Below, one piece after another: positions 18,385 through 27,426 of a stretch of DNA of 64,000 bases. This DNA comes from Azoarcus sp. CIB (GTDB lineage Bacteria; Pseudomonadota; Gammaproteobacteria; Burkholderiales; Rhodocyclaceae): contig NZ_CP011072.1 of NCBI RefSeq assembly GCF_001190925.1, positions 4,278,001 to 4,342,000 on the forward strand, written 5' to 3'. Made by a program: the position numbers and the translations under genes. Within the stretch, counting starts at the first letter, position 1. Every line of letters begins with the position of its first letter. A model generated the notes under the pieces. The model had not been told where the DNA came from. It saw nothing but the letters and a program-made list of their open reading frames with translations, and ran no database searches.

Positions 18385-19038
18385 TCAGAAGCGGAATTCG
18401 TCCCCGCGCTGGACGTTCTTCAGCATCGGGACGACGGTTTCGAGCACGTCTTCGGCCTGGCACTGGTCTTCCGAGACGCGCGTGATCAGGCGGGCTTCCA
18501 TGACCGGCGCCGCGCCGACGAAGGCGAACATGCGGCCGCCGACCTTGAGCTGGTCGAGCAGGCTTTGCGGCACGACCGGCAGACCACCCGAGACGACGAT
18601 GACGTCGTAGGGCGCACGGCTGCTCCAACCGCGGGCGGCGTCGCCTTCCTCGACGATGACGTTCTCGACGCCAGCGCGGTTGAGGTTGTCGGTCGCGAAC
18701 TTGACGAGCTCGGGCTCGATCTCGACCGAGCGGACCCAGTCGGTGCGCGCCGCGAGCAGTGCGGCAAAGTAGCCGGAGCCGGTGCCGATCTCGAGCACCG
18801 AATCCGAACGCTTGAGCGGCAGCGCCTGCAGGATGCGGCCCTCGATGACGGGCTTGAGCATGATCTGGCCGTAACCGATGGGAATCTCGACGTCCGCGAA
18901 GGCAAGCGTCTTGTGGGCGGGAGGAACGAATTCCTCGCGCTTGACCGTCATCAGGAGGTCGAGGACGTCCATATCCAGCACATCCCAGGGGCGGATCTGC
19001 TGCTCGACCATGTTGAAGCGGGCGCGTTCGAAGTTCAT
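18385..19038 (-). CDS. pcm: Protein-L-isoaspartate O-methyltransferase
   Basis: The 217-residue SAM-dependent enzyme repairs isoaspartyl residues in aged proteins. It shows motif I VLEIGTGSGYFAALLA, the ERVP-like REEFVPPAHKTLAFAD region and IGYGQIMLKP. In this variant the usual GQTIS loop reads GYGQIML, as in the group of proteins next to tolC in betaproteobacteria. The ATG at 19038 has GGAAG upstream and fits the family start MNFERARFNMVEQQIRPW. Confidence 0.88.
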   Translation of the reverse strand: MNFERARFNMVEQQIRPWDVLDMDVLDLLMTVKREEFVPPAHKTLAFADVEIPIGYGQIMLKPVIEGRILQALPLKRSDSVLEIGTGSGYFAALLAARTDWVRSVEIEPELVKFATDNLNRAGVENVIVEEGDAARGWSSRAPYDVIVVSGGLPVVPQSLLDQLKVGGRMFAFVGAAPVMEARLITRVSEDQCQAEDVLETVVPMLKNVQRGDEFRF

Positions 19039-19060
19039 GGCATTGGCTTCCTGTGCAAAT

Positions 19061-19076
19061 ATTAGCACACGCTAAT
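19061..19076. promoter_or_regulatory. Palindrome ATTAGC-ACAC-GCTAAT upstream of pcm
   Basis: A perfect 6+6 bp inverted repeat lies 22 bases before the pcm start, in a short AT-rich gap between the RND pump stop and pcm. It could be an operator for the pcm-rhodanese-TolC operon or the foot of a small hairpin; no cognate regulator is identifiable. Confidence 0.4.
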
Positions 19077-19105
19077 TTAGTGCGCGATAAGTAAACTTTT
19101 GCATT

Positions 19106-22100
19106 TTAGCGTACTTGCTGCACTGCAGGCGGCCCGTTTTCCCCGGTTTTCCGGGGTTCGCGGCGCACCCGGTACCAGGCGGCATACAGTGCGGGCAGGA
19201 AGATCAGGGTGAGGACGGTGGCGACGGTGAGGCCACCCATGATGGCGACGGCCATCGGGCCGAAGAAGGCGCTGCGCGAGAGCGGGATCATCGCGAGGAT
19301 CGCCGCGGCGGCCGTGAGCATGATGGGGCGGAAGCGGCGCACGGTCGATTCGACGATGGCATCCCACGCGCTGCGACCGTGCTCGCGGTCCTGGCGGATC
19401 TGGTCGACGAGGATCACCGAGTTGCGCATGATCATGCCGGAGAGCGCGATCGTGCCGAGCATCGCGACGAAGCCGAAGGGTTTGCCGAAGGCGAGCAGGA
19501 AGACCGTCACGCCGATCATCCCGAGCGGAGCCGTGAGCATGACCATCGCGACCAGCGAGAAGCTCTGCAGCTGCAGCATGAGCACGGTGAGCACGGCAAT
19601 GAGGAACAGCGGCATGCCCGCGGCGACGGACTTCCCGCCCTTGGCGCTCTCTTCGACGGAGCCGCCCACCTCGACGCGGTAGCCCAGGGGCAGCGCTGCT
19701 TCGATCGATGCGATCTGCGGGGCAAGATCGGCGACGACCACGGCCGGTTGCACGCTGCCATACAGGTTGGCGCGGACCGTGACGGTGGGGATGCGGTTGC
19801 GGCGCCAGACGACGCCCTGCTCGAAGCCGTATTCGGCCGTCGCGACCTGGGCGAGCGAGACGCTGCGGCCGCCGCCGACCGGGATCGCGAGATCCGGCAG
19901 CAGGCCCAGATGCACGCGCTCGGATTCGGCGCCGCGCAGCATCACGTCGATGGTCTCGGTGCCTTCACGGAACTGGGTGACGGCGAAGCCCTGCACGGAG
20001 GTGTTGAGCAGGGTGGCGATGTCCTGTGTCGTGAGGCCGAGAAGCCGCGCCTTATCCTGGTCGACCTTGAGGCGCACGCGCTTGGACGGTTCCTCCCAGT
20101 CGAGATGCACGTTGGAGAGCTGGGAGTGCGTGCGCAGCTTCGCGGCGACCTCGTGGGCGACGCGGCGCAATTCGTCGGGATCCTGGCCGCTGACGCGGTA
20201 CTGGATCGGGAAGCCGACCGGAGGGCCGTTCTCGAGCCGATTTACGACGCCTATGAGTTCCGCCGGGGCCTCATCGAAAAGCTCGATCAGCTTGGTGCGT
20301 AGGGCCTCACGCGCCGCCGGGCCGTCCGTGAGGATCACGAACTGGGCGAAGCTCGTCTGCGGGAGCTGCTGGTCGAGCGGCAGGTAGAAACGCGGACTGC
20401 CGCCGCCGACCCAGGCGACGTAGTTGTCGATGCCGGTTTGTGCATCGAGGAAGGTTTCCAGGCGCCGGACGGCGCGTTCCGTGGCCTGATGGGACGCTCC
20501 CTCGGGAAGGCGCAGATCGACGAGCAGTTCCGGGCGGGTCGATTCGGGGAAGAACTGCTGTGGCACGAAGCGCCCGAAGGCGACGAGCGAGCCCGCAAAG
20601 GCGATCAGGGTCAGCGCGATGACGAGCCAGCGGTGCGTGACACACATGTCTACCAGCGCGCGCAAGCGCGTGTAGAAGGAGGTGTGGTAGATCGCATATT
20701 CGTCGTGCAGCTCGTGCGCGTGGGCATCGCGCTCGGCAACCCGTGCGCCGAGCCGCGGGGAAAGGCGGCCGAGGAGACGTGCAAGCACGGGCGGCTTGCC
20801 GCGCTGGGCGTGGAAGTCCGGCAGGAGGTGGTAGCCGAGCCAGGGAACGAAGAGCACCGCCGCGACCCAGGACACGAGCAGCGCGATAACCGTGACCTGG
20901 AAGATCGAGCGCGTGTATTCGCCGGTCGACGACACGGCAGTCGCGATCGGCAGGAAACCCGCCGCGGTCACGAGCGTCCCGGAGAGCATCGGCATCGCCG
21001 TCGTGACGTAGGCGGCGCTCGCGGCCTTCGCACGCTCCCAGCCCTGCTCCATCTTCGTTGCCATCATCTCCACGGCGATGATCGCGTCGTCGACGAGCAG
21101 GCCTAGCGCGAGGATCAGCGCGCCGAGCGAGATCTTGTGCAGGCCGATGTCGAGGATGCTCATGAACAGGAAGGTGATCGCGAGCACGACCGGAATGATC
21201 ACGAGCACGACGACGCCGGTGCGCAGACCGAGCGAGAGCAGGCTCACCGCCATGACAATGACAACGGCTTCGACGAGCACCTGGACGAATTCACCGACGG
21301 AACGGGCCACCGCGCGCGGCTGGTCGGCGACGCGCTCGAGGCGCACGCCCACGGGGAGTTGCGCGTCGATGCGCGCGATGGCCGCATCGAGGTGGCGGCC
21401 GAGCGCGATGATGTCGCCGCCTGCGCGCATCGACACGCCGATGCCGAGCGCGTCCTCGCCCTTGAAGCGCAGGCGTTCGCGCGGCGGGTCGGCGAAGCCG
21501 CGACGCACCTCGGCCACGTCGCCGAGGCGGAAGCTGCGGCCCTGCGCGCGGATGACGGTGTCACGGATGGCATCGAGGTCCTCGAACGCGCCGCTCGGGC
21601 GCAGCCACACGCGTTCGTCACTGGCATCGAAGAATCCGGCACCGGTGGTGGCGTTCTGGGCCGCGAGCGCGCCGGCGATGTCGCGCACCGAGAGGCCGAA
21701 GGTCGCGAGCTTGGTGTTCGAGAGTTCGATATACACGCGCTCGGGCTGTTCGCCGAAAAGGCTGACCTTGGCGACGTCCGGCACGTGCAGGAGTTCGCTG
21801 CGGATCGCATCGGCATAGCGCTTGAGCGCGGCGTAGTCCAGGCCTTCTCCGACCAGCGCGAAGATGTTGCCGTAGGTGTCGCCAAACTCGTCATTGAAGG
21901 TCGGCCCGACGATGCCCTGCGGCAGGGTGTGGCGGATGTCGCCGACCTTTTTCCGCACCTGGTACCAGACTTCAGGCATCTCGCGCGCCGGCGTCGAGTC
22001 CTTGGCGACAAAAAACACCATCGACTCGCCGGGACGCGAGAAGCTGCGCAGTACGTCGACCTGGGCGATCTCCTGCAGCTTCTTCTCGATCTTGTCGGTG

Positions 22101-22321
22101 ACCTGGCGCGCGACCTCCTCGGCGGTCGTACCGGGCCATTCGGTGCGGATCACCATCACCTTGAAGGTGAAGGGCGGGTCCTCCGACTGGCCGAGCCGGG
22201 AATAGGAGTACAGGCCGATCACGGCGAGCACGGCCATGAAGTAGAGCACCAGCGTCTGGTGCCGCAGACCCCAGGCGGAGATATTGAAGCGGCCTTCGTC
22301 GAACTCGCGCGGGGTTGTCAT
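19106..22321 (-). CDS. RND efflux pump inner-membrane transporter
   Basis: The 1,071-residue protein has the RND layout: one N-terminal membrane helix, a large periplasmic loop, a block of helices, a second loop and a second helix block. Typical segments are YFMAVLAVIGLYSYSRLGQSEDP near the start, GALILALGLLVDDAIIAVEMM in the first helix block (with the Asp pair used in proton relay) and GMIMRNSVILVDQIRQD near the end. It resembles the hydrophobe/aminoglycoside-type pumps with the SEDPPF start. Its start overlaps the adaptor stop by ATGA. It expels unknown compounds with the adaptor and probably the TolC-like channel. Confidence 0.93.
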   Translation of the reverse strand: MTTPREFDEGRFNISAWGLRHQTLVLYFMAVLAVIGLYSYSRLGQSEDPPFTFKVMVIRTEWPGTTAEEVARQVTDKIEKKLQEIAQVDVLRSFSRPGESMVFFVAKDSTPAREMPEVWYQVRKKVGDIRHTLPQGIVGPTFNDEFGDTYGNIFALVGEGLDYAALKRYADAIRSELLHVPDVAKVSLFGEQPERVYIELSNTKLATFGLSVRDIAGALAAQNATTGAGFFDASDERVWLRPSGAFEDLDAIRDTVIRAQGRSFRLGDVAEVRRGFADPPRERLRFKGEDALGIGVSMRAGGDIIALGRHLDAAIARIDAQLPVGVRLERVADQPRAVARSVGEFVQVLVEAVVIVMAVSLLSLGLRTGVVVLVIIPVVLAITFLFMSILDIGLHKISLGALILALGLLVDDAIIAVEMMATKMEQGWERAKAASAAYVTTAMPMLSGTLVTAAGFLPIATAVSSTGEYTRSIFQVTVIALLVSWVAAVLFVPWLGYHLLPDFHAQRGKPPVLARLLGRLSPRLGARVAERDAHAHELHDEYAIYHTSFYTRLRALVDMCVTHRWLVIALTLIAFAGSLVAFGRFVPQQFFPESTRPELLVDLRLPEGASHQATERAVRRLETFLDAQTGIDNYVAWVGGGSPRFYLPLDQQLPQTSFAQFVILTDGPAAREALRTKLIELFDEAPAELIGVVNRLENGPPVGFPIQYRVSGQDPDELRRVAHEVAAKLRTHSQLSNVHLDWEEPSKRVRLKVDQDKARLLGLTTQDIATLLNTSVQGFAVTQFREGTETIDVMLRGAESERVHLGLLPDLAIPVGGGRSVSLAQVATAEYGFEQGVVWRRNRIPTVTVRANLYGSVQPAVVVADLAPQIASIEAALPLGYRVEVGGSVEESAKGGKSVAAGMPLFLIAVLTVLMLQLQSFSLVAMVMLTAPLGMIGVTVFLLAFGKPFGFVAMLGTIALSGMIMRNSVILVDQIRQDREHGRSAWDAIVESTVRRFRPIMLTAAAAILAMIPLSRSAFFGPMAVAIMGGLTVATVLTLIFLPALYAAWYRVRREPRKTGENGPPAVQQVR

Positions 22322-23412
22322 TTGCGGGCATCCAGCGCGACCGGGGCGGCTTCATCGACCGCACGCACGGTTTCGCCTGCGACGAGGCGATGCACGCCCG
22401 TCACCACGACGCGCGAGCCGGCCGACAGGCCGCCGACGACCACGACACCGTCCTCGCGGAATGCCGCCGTGTCCACCGCGAGGGGCGCGAGGTGCGAGGC
22501 CTCGTCGACGACCCAGACGGTCGCGCGGCCATCAACGCGGGTCACCGCGGTCAGCGGCAGGACCGTCTGCACCGCATCGCGGGATTCCGTAAAGGCGACG
22601 CTCGCCGTGGCGCCGAGCGGCAACCCATCATCGGCGTCCGCGACGCTCACGCGCACGGCGTAGGAGCGGGTCGCGGCGTCGGCCGCGGGGGCGATCTCGC
22701 GCACCGCCGCGACATAGGTACGCGCCGGATTTGCCCACGCGCGCACGGCAGCGGGCGACCCCGTCTTCAGCTCGGCAATGCGGCTTTCCGGCACGTGGAT
22801 CAGCACCTCGCGTTGGTCGGGACGCGCCACGCGCAGCACCGGCTGGCCGGCCGCGACGACCTGCCCGACTTCGGCGGGCGCGGCCGTGACCACGCCCGCG
22901 TCGGCGACGGTGAGTGCTGCGTAGCCGGCCTGGTTGCCGGCCGTGGCGAGTTGCGCGCGGGCTTGGCGCAGCCGCGCGTCGGCCGCCTGCAGGGCGGTAC
23001 GCCGGCCGTCCAGCGCCGAGGCGCTGACGAAATTGCGTGCGTGCAGATTCTGCACCCGCTCGAATTCGGCCCGCGCCAGCGCAACGTCGGCCTCCACCGC
23101 CGAAACCTGAGCCGCGGCCGCCTGTTCGGCGAGCTTCACGTCCTGCGGATCGAGGCGCGCGAGCACCGCCCCCGGCCGCACGCGCGCGCCGACGTCCACG
23201 TTGCGCTCGACGATTTTTCCGGCGATGCGGAATCCGATATCTGCCTCATGGCGCGCGCGCACCTCGCCGGTGTAGACGCGCAGTTGCGGCTCCGCGGCGT
23301 CGTTGCCGATGGTGCGCACCAGCACCGCACGCGGAGGCTTTTCGACCGGCGCGGGACCGGAACAGCCGGCCAGCAGGCCCGCCAGAACGACGCTTGTCAG
23401 TATTGTCTTCAT
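22318..23412 (-). CDS. RND pump periplasmic adaptor (membrane fusion protein)
   Basis: The 364-residue lipoprotein starts MKTILTSVVLAGLLAGC, a clear lipobox with Cys17 as lipid site. It has the HlyD/AcrA plan: a beta-barrel strand, a lipoyl half (ARHEADIGFRIAGKI), a long helical hairpin (AEQAAAAQVSAVEADVALARAEFERV) and the matching lipoyl half, then a C-terminal beta domain. It joins the RND pump to the outer-membrane channel. It overlaps the regulator gene upstream and the pump gene downstream by four bases each, so all three are one transcript. Confidence 0.92.
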   Translation of the reverse strand: MKTILTSVVLAGLLAGCSGPAPVEKPPRAVLVRTIGNDAAEPQLRVYTGEVRARHEADIGFRIAGKIVERNVDVGARVRPGAVLARLDPQDVKLAEQAAAAQVSAVEADVALARAEFERVQNLHARNFVSASALDGRRTALQAADARLRQARAQLATAGNQAGYAALTVADAGVVTAAPAEVGQVVAAGQPVLRVARPDQREVLIHVPESRIAELKTGSPAAVRAWANPARTYVAAVREIAPAADAATRSYAVRVSVADADDGLPLGATASVAFTESRDAVQTVLPLTAVTRVDGRATVWVVDEASHLAPLAVDTAAFREDGVVVVGGLSAGSRVVVTGVHRLVAGETVRAVDEAAPVALDARK

Positions 23413-24056
23413 CGCGCATCTCCACCGGGCGCCCGGACCAGCAAGCCGTTCAGGATCAGATCGAAATAGGTGTGCAGGTACTGCGCCAAGTCGGTTTCCT
23501 GGCCGCAGCAGGGGCCGAAGGAGTGGCGCCACATCGCCCGATAGACGAGCGGAGCGATCAGGACGCTGCAGATCGCGTCAGGATCGACTTCGCGAAACAC
23601 GCCGCGCTCGATGCCGCGCGCGACCGCCTGGCGCAGGAGCGCTGAGCCGCGCTGTATGACTTCCTGCTGGTAATAGACGGCAACGTCAGGGAAGTTGCGC
23701 GCTTCGGACATCATCAGCTTCGGGATGCCGCCCAGTTCGGTACTGCCGATGCGCTCCCACCAGCCCAGCAGGATCGCGCGCAACAGCGCCAGCGGATCGT
23801 CGTACTCGTCCAGAAGCGCTTCGCCGGCGTGCAGCGCCGGGACGATGCCTTCCTGGATGACGGCCTTGAACAACGCGTCCTTGCTGTCGAAATAGAGGTA
23901 CAGCGTGCCCTTGGAAACGCCGGCGCGCTCGGCGATGTCATCGAGCCGCGTCGCGGCGAAGCCCTTCTCGACGAAGAGCGACAGAGCGGCCGCGGTCAGT
24001 TCCTGGGGGCGCGCCTCCTTGCGGCGTTGGCGCGGTGCGGGGCGAGTTTCGGCCAT
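23409..24056 (-). CDS. TetR family repressor of the efflux operon
   Basis: The 215-residue protein has the TetR helix-turn-helix near the N-terminus (TRLDDIAERAGVSKGTLYLYFDSKDALF) and a variable ligand-binding C-terminus of the kind found with RND pumps. It is the first gene of the efflux operon, which is less common than divergent placement, and would control its own transcript through the palindrome at 24129-24146. The inducer is unknown. Confidence 0.93.
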   Translation of the reverse strand: MAETRPAPRQRRKEARPQELTAAALSLFVEKGFAATRLDDIAERAGVSKGTLYLYFDSKDALFKAVIQEGIVPALHAGEALLDEYDDPLALLRAILLGWWERIGSTELGGIPKLMMSEARNFPDVAVYYQQEVIQRGSALLRQAVARGIERGVFREVDPDAICSVLIAPLVYRAMWRHSFGPCCGQETDLAQYLHTYFDLILNGLLVRAPGGDAR

Positions 24057-24128
24057 GTTCCTTCCATCGGTCGAGGCGGGATCGGCCGGCGAAACACGCA
24101 GCGCGCGGCGGGACGATCGGCTATTTAG

Positions 24129-24146
24129 TTACTGACTGGTCAGTAA
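24129..24146. promoter_or_regulatory. TetR-type operator palindrome
   Basis: TTACTGAC-TG-GTCAGTAA is a perfect 8+8 bp inverted repeat 73 bases before the repressor gene. Its core resembles operators of AcrR/TtgR-like repressors. It lies just downstream of the predicted -10, where a bound repressor would block transcription. Confidence 0.82.
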
Positions 24147-24173
24147 TTTAGACGCCGAGAATCCGAAACGCAA
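24145..24173 (-). promoter_or_regulatory. Predicted sigma-70 promoter of the efflux operon
   Basis: On the minus strand TTGCGT (-35, 24173-24168), a 17-bp spacer and TAAATT (-10, 24150-24145) give a good housekeeping promoter, with the TetR palindrome over the -10 edge and start site. Confidence 0.6.
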
Positions 24174-24247
24174 GAAATGTAGAGGGAGCGGGCGCAGGTC
24201 GCAGGCGCGGGAGGGCCGTGCAGCGGACGGGAGAGGCGGCAGCGCCC

Positions 24248-25648
24248 TCAGCGCGACTCCAGGATCAGCCGCCCGTGGTGCGGCTGGATCGGGCGGCCGT
24301 TGCGGGCATAGAGGCGGGCAAAGATCGCGAGCTGGTCGGACGAGAGGAGGAGCGGCTCCTTCATCACCGCCCACAGCACCCCTTCGGTGCAGGGAGGGGA
24401 TTCGAGCGAGCCCATGAAGAGGTAGTGCGACGAGGACGCGGGCAGCAGGCCCGCCGGGTCTATCGTGACCGTCGGCGTGTAGTCCGTGCCGCGCTCGAGC
24501 GGCAGGTTGTTCCACAGGGTCTGGATCAGCGGGTGCGAACGATCGCCGCTTTCGAGCAGCACGGCGACGATCGCAATGTTACCGGCGGCGTCGCGGTGAT
24601 GGAAATGCACGGCCATGTCGGACGCCTGGCCGCCGACGCGCTCGACCGAGGGACGGTGGAATTCGAAGAATTCGAGCTCGTAACGCTGGCTGCGCAGCAC
24701 CACGCCCATGCCTGCCCCCACGTGCACGCGCAGCGTGCGGCCGGTATCGGCGATGCGGAAGCCGGTTTCGCGGTAGTCGAAGCGCGGCGCTTCGAGATCG
24801 ACCGCGATGCCGTTGCGCAGGTCTATCGGCGACTGGCGCTTGCCTTGGGCGCAGACGGCCCATTCCGGGCGCAGCGAGGCCCATTTGTCGGGACCTGTGT
24901 CGCCTTCGTAGCTCCATTCAGGACGCCGCAACGCGAAGTCGCGGACGGACGGCGCCCGGGACGGCGTGGGCGCGAGCGAGGCGACCGTCTCGCGGGCAGG
25001 TGTCGCACTGCCCCGCGGCGACGATGCCCTCTTCCCGGACGGAGAGGATTCCGCGGGCGCGGATTGCGCCTCGGGTGCCGGCGCCCTGCTCCGCGCGTGG
25101 CGCGCGATGCGTTCGGTCTCGCGCGCCGGGGTATCGGTCGGCACGGCGGCCGAACGGCTCAACGGGACCAGCGGGGTGATGCCCGCGTCGGCATTCGCAG
25201 ACTCAGCGATCGCCGTCACGTCGCGCGCGATTTTCTTCAGATCGGAGACCGAGGGGGGTTTGCACACTTCCTGCCACAGGCGCTCGTCCACACTGTTGCG
25301 CGCCGCCAGCACCGGACTCTCGTCGAGGCCGCCCTCCTCGCGCAGAATGACGTGGCGCTCGTCCATGTAGACGCGCTTTAGCGTGAAGAAGCTGCGGTTG
25401 TAGCAATCGTAGCGGTTCATCGCCTTCACCGACGCATAACCCTCGATCGCGGCACGCTCGGGCGAGAGCACGATGCGCGCCCACGCGACCTTCTGCCCGC
25501 CGTCGGACTGGATCACGCTGGAACGGTCGAGCTCGACCGTGCGCTCGCGGTCGCGCACGACCATGTCCCAGGTCTGCTCGGCCGAGACGAAGCCCGGCAG
25601 CAGCAGGGCTGCGAGCAGTGCGCAACGGACGGGAAAGCGAACAGTCAT
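24248..25648 (-). CDS. Secreted protein with degenerate alpha-carbonic-anhydrase domain
   Basis: The 466-residue product has a signal peptide (MTVRFPVRCALLAALLLPGFVSA), then a ~110-residue domain similar to surface-adhesin E-type proteins (WDMVVRDRERTVELDRSSV, RYDCYNRSF), a Pro/Ser/Ala-rich linker (~165-235), and an alpha-carbonic-anhydrase-like domain (~243-466; KRQSPIDLRNG, GSLESPPCTEG). By motif alignment the first zinc His is Glu329 (FFEFHRPS, normally FHFH-PS), while His331 and His348 remain; the proton-shuttle His is Arg and the usual Thr199 is Glu. Hydratase activity is therefore doubtful. It is a lone gene; a role at the cell surface is inferred. Confidence 0.78.
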   Translation of the reverse strand: MTVRFPVRCALLAALLLPGFVSAEQTWDMVVRDRERTVELDRSSVIQSDGGQKVAWARIVLSPERAAIEGYASVKAMNRYDCYNRSFFTLKRVYMDERHVILREEGGLDESPVLAARNSVDERLWQEVCKPPSVSDLKKIARDVTAIAESANADAGITPLVPLSRSAAVPTDTPARETERIARHARSRAPAPEAQSAPAESSPSGKRASSPRGSATPARETVASLAPTPSRAPSVRDFALRRPEWSYEGDTGPDKWASLRPEWAVCAQGKRQSPIDLRNGIAVDLEAPRFDYRETGFRIADTGRTLRVHVGAGMGVVLRSQRYELEFFEFHRPSVERVGGQASDMAVHFHHRDAAGNIAIVAVLLESGDRSHPLIQTLWNNLPLERGTDYTPTVTIDPAGLLPASSSHYLFMGSLESPPCTEGVLWAVMKEPLLLSSDQLAIFARLYARNGRPIQPHHGRLILESR

Positions 25649-25807
25649 GGCGGGCGGGAAGACAACAGACGAGACGATGCTGACCGGACCCGGCCACGGC
25701 CGGATCCTCCATGTGGAAGTCTTCGGCAGCAATCGGCGAATCTTTAGCCTCATCTGCGCGCAGCCCTTCCCTTCATCACCGGCGTGCGGTTACAATCCGC
25801 GCCGTCA

Positions 25808-25978
25808 TTAGGGAGTAGCCGCCTCCGAGCCCCTCGGAGGGACCACGTCAACAAACTTGCCCATCCGGGCATGGCGTGTTCAGTCCTCGGACCTGGCGAG
25901 ACTTTTGACCGCATGCTCTCCGTTTGTTCGGGCCGGGGAGGCGTGCGGTCATCGGTCATGCGCCGGCCCGGAGAACCT
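25808..25978 (+). ncRNA. yybP-ykoY manganese riboswitch
   Basis: The 5' leader of the UPF0016 gene contains the conserved GGGAGTAGCC at 25811-25820 followed by the GTCAACA segment, then CCTGGCGAGACTTTTGACC and a 3' arm GGTCATGCGCCGGCCCGG, in the order of the yybP-ykoY family. These RNAs bind manganese and switch on exporters. The ribosome site GGAG just before the ATG lies at the end of the element, so control of translation is likely. The rest of the 331-bp gap upstream holds no gene. Confidence 0.88.
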
Positions 25979-25979
25979 G

Positions 25980-26558
25980 ATGAACCTGCCTCTCGAAGCA
26001 TTTTCCGTTTCCACTGGCATCGTCGCGCTCGCCGAGATCGGCGACAAGACCCAGCTGCTCGCCTTCATGCTCGCCGCGCGCTTCCGCAAGCCGTGGCCGA
26101 TCATCGCCGGCATCTTCGTCGCGACAATCGCGAACCATGCCTTCGCCGGCGCGGTCGGCACCTGGGTCACGACCGTGCTCGGGCCGGACGTGCTGCGCTG
26201 GGTGCTGGGCCTGTCCTTCATCGCGATGGCGGTGTGGATGATGATCCCCGACAAGCTCGACGAGGACGAGATCACGGTGCCGAAGTTCGGGGTGTTCGCA
26301 ACGACGGTCGTCGCCTTCTTCCTCGCCGAGATGGGCGACAAGACACAGATCGCGACCGTCGCGCTGGCCGCGCAGTACGGCGCTTTCGTGGCGGTCGTCA
26401 TGGGCACGACGCTGGGCATGATGATCGCGAACGTCCCGGCCGTGCTCGTCGGCAACGGTATCGCGCAACGACTCCCGGTGCGCCTGATCCATGGCGTGGC
26501 GGCGTCCATTTTCGCGGTGCTGGGTGTCGCGGCGTTGCTGGGCTTCGGCATGGATTGA
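25980..26558 (+). CDS. UPF0016/GDT1 family manganese exporter
   Basis: The 192-residue membrane protein contains two copies of the family signature E-x-G-D-K-T, in LAEIGDKTQLLAFMLAARF and LAEMGDKTQIATVALAAQY, each in a three-helix repeat, as in MntX/TMEM165. The acidic residues form the cation path. Together with the manganese riboswitch ahead of it, manganese export is the probable role. ATG 25980 follows GGAG; upstream in-frame codons belong to the riboswitch. Confidence 0.93.
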   Translation: MNLPLEAFSVSTGIVALAEIGDKTQLLAFMLAARFRKPWPIIAGIFVATIANHAFAGAVGTWVTTVLGPDVLRWVLGLSFIAMAVWMMIPDKLDEDEITVPKFGVFATTVVAFFLAEMGDKTQIATVALAAQYGAFVAVVMGTTLGMMIANVPAVLVGNGIAQRLPVRLIHGVAASIFAVLGVAALLGFGMD

Positions 26559-26589
26559 GGCCGGCGCAGCCGGGGCGGCGTCCTCCGGG

Positions 26590-27423
26590 TCAGCGGCCCC
26601 CGTCGGCCCGCCCGATGAGCCCGCTGGTCGGCGAACTCGGCGACGCGCCGTAGAACTTCCGCGGCATGCGGTCGGCGAGGAAGGCCTCGCGCCCGGCCGC
26701 CACGGCCTTGCCCATCGCATCGGCCATCCTGACCGGGTCGCCCGCGGCGGCGATCGCGGTGTTCATCAGCACGCCGTCGCAGCCGAGCTCCATCGCGATC
26801 GCGGCGTCGGACGCGGTGCCCACGCCGGCGTCCACGATCACCGGCACTTTCGCGCGGTCGATGATGAGTCCCAGGTTCCACGGATTGAGGATGCCCATGC
26901 CTGAACCGATCAGGGACGCGAGCGGCATGATCGCGACGCAGCCGAGCTCTTCGAGGATGCGCGCCTGCACGGGGTCGTCGGCGCAATACACCATCACGCG
27001 GAAGCCGTCCTTCACGAGGCGTTCGGCGGCGTGCAAGGTCTCGGGCATGTTGGGGTACAGCGTGTCGCGGTCGCCGAGCACTTCGAGCTTGACGAGGTCG
27101 TGGCCGTCGAGGACTTCGCGCGCGAGGCGCAGCGTTCGGACGGCGTCGTCGGCGGTGTAGCAGCCGGCGGTGTTGGGCAGGATCGTGAAGCGGTCGGGCG
27201 GCAGCACGTCGAGCAGGCTGGGCTCGCCGGGGTGCTGGCCGAGGTTGGTGCGGCGGATCGCGACGGTGACGATCTCGGCGCCGCTCGCGTCGATCGCGGC
27301 CCGCGTGTGCGCGAAGTCGCGGTACTTGCCGGTGCCAACCAGCAGGCGCGAGCGGTAGCTGCGATTGCCGATCACGAGCGGGTCGTCGCCCGCGGGCCGA
27401 ACCTGCACCGCCTTTTCTTCCAT
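26590..27423 (-). CDS. thiG: Thiazole synthase
   Basis: The 277-residue TIM-barrel enzyme builds the thiazole phosphate of thiamine from deoxyxylulose phosphate, ThiS thiocarboxylate and dehydroglycine. Family segments are [42 protein letters not shown] with the Schiff-base Lys, and [31 protein letters not shown]. It begins three bases after the thiS stop. It converges with the manganese exporter over a 31-bp gap. Confidence 0.96.
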   Translation of the reverse strand: MEEKAVQVRPAGDDPLVIGNRSYRSRLLVGTGKYRDFAHTRAAIDASGAEIVTVAIRRTNLGQHPGEPSLLDVLPPDRFTILPNTAGCYTADDAVRTLRLAREVLDGHDLVKLEVLGDRDTLYPNMPETLHAAERLVKDGFRVMVYCADDPVQARILEELGCVAIMPLASLIGSGMGILNPWNLGLIIDRAKVPVIVDAGVGTASDAAIAMELGCDGVLMNTAIAAAGDPVRMADAMGKAVAAGREAFLADRMPRKFYGASPSSPTSGLIGRADGGR

Positions 27424-27426
27424 GTT

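Noticed and set aside
19115-22663. Several long plus-strand frames (up to ~500 codons) across the RND pump
   Set aside because: They are rich in Arg, Asp and His without domains and lie antisense to the well-supported pump and adaptor.
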